Made by a program: the position numbers and the translations under genes. Below the pieces are notes generated by a model, which was not told the DNA's origin, searched no databases, and saw only the letters and a list, made by a program, of their open reading frames with translations. Below, piece after piece: positions 33,504 through 37,430 of a stretch of 37,430 nucleotides of DNA. Each line of letters starts with the position of its first letter. Position 1 is the first letter of the stretch. The DNA is taken from NCBI GenBank assembly GCA_030426665.1, contig JAUHYD010000025.1, positions 1-37,430 on the forward strand, given 5' to 3'. This DNA comes from Bacteroidia bacterium. Lineage in GTDB: Bacteria; Bacteroidota; Bacteroidia; Chitinophagales; Chitinophagaceae.

Positions 33504-34919
33504 ATGAAAATAGAACAAATTTACACAGGCTGCCTGGCACAAGGAGCCTACTACATCGAAAGCAATGGAGAGGCCGCTATCATTGACCCGTTACGCGAGG
33601 TGCAGCCGTACATCGAAAAAGCAAAAAATGATAATGCTAAAATCAAGTATGTCTTTGAAACACACTTTCATGCAGACTTCGTTTCGGGTCATATAGACCT
33701 CGCGCAAAAAACAGGAGGGTCTATTGTATATGGACCTACCGCTACACCGGATTTTGATGCGATAATAGCGAAAGACAATCAGGAGTTTAAGCTGGGAGAC
33801 GTTACCATAAAAGTGCTGCATACCCCAGGTCACACTATGGAAAGCACCTGTTATCTGCTGAGTGATAATACCGGTAAGAATGTGGGCCTGTTTTCCGGAG
33901 ACACATTGTTTATAGGTGATGTAGGCAGACCCGACCTCGCACAGAAGGCTGCCCACATGACACAGGAAGAACTTGCAGGAACCTTGTTTGAGTCGCTGAG
34001 GAATAAAGTTATGCCACTGGCCGATGATATAATTGTATATCCAGCACATGGTGCCGGCAGTGCTTGCGGCAAAAACATGAGCAAAGAAACAACAGATACG
34101 CTGGGACACCAGAAGGAAACAAACTATGCGCTGAGAGCAGATATGACAAAAGAAGAATTTGTCAAAGAAGTGACCACCGGCCTGATGCCACCACCAGCAT
34201 ATTTCCCGCTCAATGTGATGATGAACAAAAAGGGCTACGATAGTATAGATACCGTACTCGAAAGAGGACAACAAGCGCTCTCGCCCGAGGCATTTGAGGC
34301 TGCCGCAAACGAAACAGGCGCATTGGTACTAGATACAAGAGACCCGCAGGTTTTTGCAAAAGGATTCATCCCGAATTCAATAAATATAGGAATCGATGGC
34401 AACTTCGCGCCATGGGTAGGAGCACTTATTCCGGATATAAAACAACAGATTCTTATCGTTGCGGAACCCGGTAGAGAAAAAGAGGTAGTGACAAGATTGT
34501 CCAGGGTGGGTTACGACTATGCAATCGGCTTCCTGAAAAATGGTTTTGATGCGTGGAAGACCGCTGGAAAGGAGATAGCAACCATAAAATCGATTACTGC
34601 GGAGGAGCTTGCTGACATCCAGAAGTCCGGCGAAGCCAATATCCTTGACGTAAGAAAAATGAGCGAGTTCGGAAGCGAACACATTATAGGCGCAGAAAAC
34701 ATGCCCTTGGACACTATCAACGACAACATGCAATCGATAGACAAAAACAAAACTTACTACGTGCATTGCGCAGGAGGGTACAGGTCTATGATTTTTGCAT
34801 CTACCCTCAAAGCAAGAGGTTTTGATAATCTGATAGATGTGAAAGGTGGCTTTACAGCAATTAAGGGTACCGGACTGTTTTCTGTATCAGATTACGTATG
34901 CCCAACTACATTATTATAA
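33504..34919 (+). CDS. CstB-like persulfide dioxygenase-rhodanese fusion
   Basis: This 471-residue protein has three parts. The first (about 1-245) is an ETHE1-type MBL domain with iron-site motif THFHADF (His54, His56, Asp58), HTPGHT (His110), SGDTLFIGDVGRPDL (Asp133) and AHGAGSACGKNM (His182, with a nearby Cys188). The second (about 255-355) is a rhodanese-like domain without the catalytic cysteine (loop VAEPGRE). The third (about 362-460) is an active-type rhodanese with HCAGGYRS (Cys422). This PDO-pseudorhodanese-rhodanese order is that of S. aureus CstB, which turns low-molecular-weight persulfides into thiosulfate or sulfite. bshC in the same window makes bacillithiol persulfide a plausible substrate. 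Confidence 0.9.
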   Translation: MKIEQIYTGCLAQGAYYIESNGEAAIIDPLREVQPYIEKAKNDNAKIKYVFETHFHADFVSGHIDLAQKTGGSIVYGPTATPDFDAIIAKDNQEFKLGDVTIKVLHTPGHTMESTCYLLSDNTGKNVGLFSGDTLFIGDVGRPDLAQKAAHMTQEELAGTLFESLRNKVMPLADDIIVYPAHGAGSACGKNMSKETTDTLGHQKETNYALRADMTKEEFVKEVTTGLMPPPAYFPLNVMMNKKGYDSIDTVLERGQQALSPEAFEAAANETGALVLDTRDPQVFAKGFIPNSINIGIDGNFAPWVGALIPDIKQQILIVAEPGREKEVVTRLSRVGYDYAIGFLKNGFDAWKTAGKEIATIKSITAEELADIQKSGEANILDVRKMSEFGSEHIIGAENMPLDTINDNMQSIDKNKTYYVHCAGGYRSMIFASTLKARGFDNLIDVKGGFTAIKGTGLFSVSDYVCPTTLL

Positions 34920-34948
34920 AATAAATTAACACTTAAAATTCAATCACT

Positions 34949-35254
34949 ATGTTTTCAGTTAGAAACGGTGCAACAGCACACCCCGATTACAAAGCTATGA
35001 TAGCTAATGGCGTAAAAGTTATAGATGTAAGAACACCGGAAGAGTTCAACTCCGGACATGTACAGGGATCAATCAATATCCCGCTCGACAATATCGGCGA
35101 TAAGCTCAATCAGATTAAGTCGTTCAACAGTCCGATAATTGCGGTTTGCAGATCCGGTGCCAGAAGTTCTGTGGCTACAGGCATCCTCACAGGTGCCGGA
35201 ATAGAGGCATATAATGCCGGTGGATGGACAGACTTAAACGCACATTTACAATAG
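34949..35254 (+). CDS. Single-domain rhodanese sulfurtransferase
   Basis: This 101-residue cytoplasmic protein consists of one rhodanese domain: VIDVRTPEEFNSGHVQGSINIPL is the CH2A-like N-terminal motif, and the active-site loop CRSGARS has Cys67. It would carry sulfane sulfur as a persulfide between partners such as glutathione- or bacillithiol-type thiols and the upstream CstB-like enzyme. It follows that gene by 29 bases, so the two are probably co-transcribed. A strong terminator comes 17 bases after its stop codon. Confidence 0.92.
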   Translation: MFSVRNGATAHPDYKAMIANGVKVIDVRTPEEFNSGHVQGSINIPLDNIGDKLNQIKSFNSPIIAVCRSGARSSVATGILTGAGIEAYNAGGWTDLNAHLQ

Positions 35255-35271
35255 TTTTTGTTGGTTTAATT

Positions 35272-35309
35272 GCCTGTGTTGTAAAGCAATACAACACAGG
35301 CTTTTTTTT
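35272..35309 (+). terminator. Strong intrinsic terminator inside the sulfur cluster
   Basis: A perfect 12-bp stem (35272-35283 with 35290-35301), a 6-base loop and eight T residues make a textbook terminator. It lies between the rhodanese and DUF2490 genes and ends only 19 bases before ATG 35329. Confidence 0.92.
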
Positions 35310-35328
35310 AACCATCCGACAACGTTCT

Positions 35329-36048
35329 ATGAGGCGCATACTTATTCTTCTGCTTATATTTTACGGACACTATTCATCAGCTGCTCCGCACTATAACAGC
35401 TGGTTCAGAGCTACACTCAAGGTACCGGCAATCGGTAAGTGGGCAGCAACAGGAGAAGTACAGTATCGTAGACAAAATGGAATTAACAACACCAATCCGC
35501 TATCTCAAAAACTGATGTATTCGTTTCGTGGCACCATATTTTATCGATACAATAAACAACTATCGCTTTTTGCAGTGCCGTTCAGCTACTTCAATTCGCA
35601 TAGGATTATTAGCGCTCCGGCAGATTATACAGCGGCCATATCGGACGAATACAGAATTGCGGCGGGCGGCCTATTGAAAATATCAACAACAAAAAACCTG
35701 ACCTATAAAGGCAGGGGAGCAGTGGAATACAGAATGTTTGAACACAATCCGAAGGTGACAAGGCTGCGATTCAGAAATAGTGCAGCTTATTCCATTTCTA
35801 AAAAATGGGCAGCCTCTGTCGGGTATGAAGTTTTGGTAAATGCTGCAGGCAAACCTTTTGATGAATTTTATGACCAGACAAGAGCGACGGTTACTGCCAT
35901 GTTTACACCGGACGATAACATCAGCGTTGCTATCGGTTACATGCACCTTAACAGAGCGAGGTACAGTATTCCGGAATTGTTGCCGGAGAATAATTTTGTC
36001 CTGAACATCACTTATCATCTATCACAACATCAAGCAAAACATTCTTAA
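35329..36048 (+). CDS. DUF2490 outer-membrane-type protein
   Basis: The protein is 239 residues from ATG 35329. It has a signal peptide (MRRILILLLIFYGHYSSAA) and a mature part of alternating amphipathic strands (WAATGEVQYRRQ, MYSFRGTIFYRYNKQLSLFAVPFSYF, RFRNSAAYSISKKWAASVGYEVLV). It ends in FVLNITYHLSQH, as expected for a small outer-membrane beta-barrel. NTNPLSQKLMYSFRG and YDQTRATVTAMFTPDDNISVAIGYMH fit DUF2490. It may be a pore for sulfur compounds in this cluster, an inference from position only. The longer frame from 35224 overlaps the rhodanese gene and the terminator and is rejected as the start. Confidence 0.8.
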   Translation: MRRILILLLIFYGHYSSAAPHYNSWFRATLKVPAIGKWAATGEVQYRRQNGINNTNPLSQKLMYSFRGTIFYRYNKQLSLFAVPFSYFNSHRIISAPADYTAAISDEYRIAAGGLLKISTTKNLTYKGRGAVEYRMFEHNPKVTRLRFRNSAAYSISKKWAASVGYEVLVNAAGKPFDEFYDQTRATVTAMFTPDDNISVAIGYMHLNRARYSIPELLPENNFVLNITYHLSQHQAKHS

Positions 36049-36090
36049 CAACATTACAAGCAAAGTACATAAAATCGACAGACAGGAATA

Positions 36091-36654
36091 ATGATTGAAC
36101 TATTAAAACAGCCCTGGCCCTGGTATGCAGGAGGGGTATTGATCGGGTTAACCGTTCCGGCACTATTACTATTGGGCAATAAACACTTTGGCATTTCAGC
36201 AAACCTGAGACATGTGTGCGCCGCTTGCTTGCCGGCAAAAATTCCGTTTTTCAACTACAACTGGAAAAAAGAAGCATGGAATTTCTTTTTTGTTGGAGGG
36301 GTAGTAATAGGCGGCATTATAGCTGCGCAGTTGCTGGCGTCGCCACAACCTGTGTCTATTAATCCTGAATTGGCAAAGTCTTTGTCGGTTCATGGTATAA
36401 CAGATTACACCAATCTCGTTCCGGCAGAGATATTCTCCCTAAACAGTCTTTTTTCTCTCCGTGGTCTGGTAATGATGATCGGTGGGGGATTTTTGGTTGG
36501 CTTCGGTACCCGTTATGCGGGTGGTTGCACTTCCGGGCACTCGATAATGGGGTTATCTACACTACAATTACCCTCGCTCATAGCCACTATTTGCTTTATG
36601 ATAGGTGGCATTATCATGAGTAATTTAATCCTTCCACACATTTTAAGTCTTTAA
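36091..36654 (+). CDS. YeeE/YedE-family permease, half 1
   Basis: This 187-residue membrane protein has about four to five hydrophobic segments. Its second half carries the DUF395/YeeE signature [26 protein letters not shown] with Cys146. An additional HVCAAC (Cys43, Cys46) lies in the cytoplasmic-type loop after the first helices. YeeE (TsuA) proteins take up thiosulfate through conserved cysteines; half-size proteins such as this one act in pairs. The partner is encoded 18 bases downstream. In this cluster transport of thiosulfate or another sulfane-sulfur compound is likely, with direction unknown. Confidence 0.85.
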   Translation: MIELLKQPWPWYAGGVLIGLTVPALLLLGNKHFGISANLRHVCAACLPAKIPFFNYNWKKEAWNFFFVGGVVIGGIIAAQLLASPQPVSINPELAKSLSVHGITDYTNLVPAEIFSLNSLFSLRGLVMMIGGGFLVGFGTRYAGGCTSGHSIMGLSTLQLPSLIATICFMIGGIIMSNLILPHILSL

Positions 36655-36672
36655 TACAAGTAATAATTACAT

Positions 36673-37203
36673 ATGTTACAAACGGTAAAACCGGAGCATA
36701 AAACTGTTCTGAAAGAGAAAATTACGTCTGAACACGACGCACGTGCATTAGATACTATGTGTATCAACGAGTCGCAACTTACGCACAAGTGGTACCACAA
36801 CCTTAAATACGGACTCGTAGGAATATTCTTTGGTATCACATTTGTAAAAGCAGAAGTAGTATCCTGGTTCAGGATACAGGAGATGTTCCGATTGCAGAGT
36901 TTCCATATGTATGGAGTTATTGGTACCGCAGTTATCGTTGGTGCGATATCGGTTTGGCTCATCAGGAAGTTTAAAGTAAAAACGATTTACGGAGAACAAA
37001 TTGAGTTTCATCCTAAAAAATTCAATAAAGGCCAGATTATCGGTGGCATAACATTCGGACTTGGCTGGGCACTTACGGGCGCATGTCCGGGTCCAATGTT
37101 TGCACAAATCGGGACCGGCGCATTTGCAATCGTTGTGACCTTGCTTAGTGCCATTGCCGGGACCTGGGTATATGGATACCTGAGAGAACGGTTACCTCAC
37201 TAA
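36673..37203 (+). CDS. YeeE/YedE-family permease, half 2 (DUF6691-like)
   Basis: This 176-residue membrane protein has a hydrophilic N-terminal extension of about 40 residues and then about four membrane segments. The YeeE-type cysteine motif is GLGWALTGACPGPMFAQIG, with Cys138. It complements the preceding half-size permease, with an 18-base gap, so the two probably form one transporter with two cysteine sites facing each other in the membrane. The N-terminal extension contains a further Cys30 and may dock a sulfur carrier such as the rhodanese; that is speculation. Confidence 0.85.
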   Translation: MLQTVKPEHKTVLKEKITSEHDARALDTMCINESQLTHKWYHNLKYGLVGIFFGITFVKAEVVSWFRIQEMFRLQSFHMYGVIGTAVIVGAISVWLIRKFKVKTIYGEQIEFHPKKFNKGQIIGGITFGLGWALTGACPGPMFAQIGTGAFAIVVTLLSAIAGTWVYGYLRERLPH

Positions 37204-37221
37204 TTCATTTTTATCCTTCAA

Positions 37222-37275
37222 ATAGGGAGCATATCAGACTGTATAAAGGTAGCAGGATAATATATTGCTCCCTAT
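37222..37275 (+). terminator. Probable terminator of the sulfur cluster
   Basis: A perfect 10-bp inverted repeat, ATAGGGAGCA/TGCTCCCTAT (37222-37231 and 37266-37275), encloses a 34-base loop and is followed by a weak T-rich stretch (CTTTGTTTCT). The loop is long for a simple terminator, so another structured function is possible. Confidence 0.5.
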
Positions 37276-37322
37276 ATCGCTTTGTTTCTACTTAACATAA
37301 TATAAATTATAGGACAAATACG

Positions 37323-37330
37323 TACCTTTG
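37323..37330 (+). promoter_or_regulatory. -7 element of a gene beyond the right edge
   Basis: TACCTTTG matches TAnnTTTG. The remaining ~100 bases contain stops in all frames and no start of a credible gene, so the target, if any, lies outside the window. No CRP/FNR-type palindrome is seen at the matching distance. Confidence 0.4.
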
Positions 37331-37430
37331 GCTTTCACGCATCCAAGCGGTACCAGCCGATGGTTACTAAGTAATAAATATTGATGTTAAGCAGGTAGCA
37401 GACAATCAACCATTCATCACACCTTGCTCA

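Noticed and set aside
33591..34274. 227-codon minus-strand frame inside the cstB-like gene
   Set aside because: It lies fully antisense to a gene with clear domain motifs, and its translation is cysteine- and aromatic-rich with no domain-like pattern; it is a shadow frame.
35224..35328. N-terminal extension of the DUF2490 frame
   Set aside because: It would translate through a strong terminator and overlap the rhodanese gene; the signal peptide starts at 35329.
1..37430. CRISPR array, rRNA, transposase or integrase
   Set aside because: No regularly spaced repeats, rRNA-like sequence or DDE/tyrosine recombinase motifs were seen on either strand.

Overview
The window looks like a chromosomal segment from a Bacteroidota bacterium, probably of the Chitinophagaceae type. 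Three things support this: a type IX secretion (Por) C-terminal sorting domain on the 841-residue protein at 24210, many promoters with the Bacteroidota -7 element TAnnTTTG instead of an E. coli -10 box, and few Shine-Dalgarno sequences. The gene set also fits: BshC, DUF4286, DUF2490, Mpl-like ligase. Names come from recalled family signatures; no database search was run.

Layout. 1-4560: the tail of an unknown gene, then a large A/T-rich membrane P-loop ATPase of the YobI/KAP type on the minus strand, then about 600 bases of non-coding DNA ending in stacked hairpins downstream of a tRNA-Ser(GGA). This part may be an island at a tRNA gene. 4561-17300: mostly housekeeping and metabolic genes: a tiny lipoprotein, Mpl, a DEDDh exonuclease, a polyprenol-phosphate mannosyltransferase-like GT2, a cysteine desulfurase, HU, DUF4286, a BaiN/HI0933 flavoprotein, a PaiB-like protein, a methyltransferase, adenine deaminase and an MBL-fold hydrolase. 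17311-20672: rodA and mrdA (PBP2) for cell elongation. 20909-26735: bshC (bacillithiol synthesis), a beta-helix lipoprotein and the large T9SS-secreted protein. 26828-29144: a purB-glycosyltransferase operon. 29299-31961: a signalling operon (unknown protein, 7-TM protein, histidine kinase, NarL-type regulator) behind a structured leader. 32155-32451: a small unknown protein.

32574-37203 is a sulfane-sulfur / sulfite handling cluster: TauE/SafE exporter, a CstB-like persulfide dioxygenase-rhodanese fusion, a single-domain rhodanese, a DUF2490 protein and two half-size YeeE/YedE permeases. The most interesting signal is here. The exporter gene and the CstB-like gene are each preceded by a CRP/FNR-type palindrome (GTGACA-NN-TGTYAC) at exactly the same distance (29.5 bp, centre to first base) from a degenerate -7 element. 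This places the site at -41.5 of the inferred start, the class II activator position, so the two promoters look like one regulon. No regulator gene is in the window.

Other system-level observations: several genes look leaderless, with the -7 element ending 4 nt before the ATG; three genes start with TTG or GTG directly after an in-frame stop; two convergent gene pairs overlap by 4 nt. No rRNA, CRISPR array, transposase or integrase gene was found.
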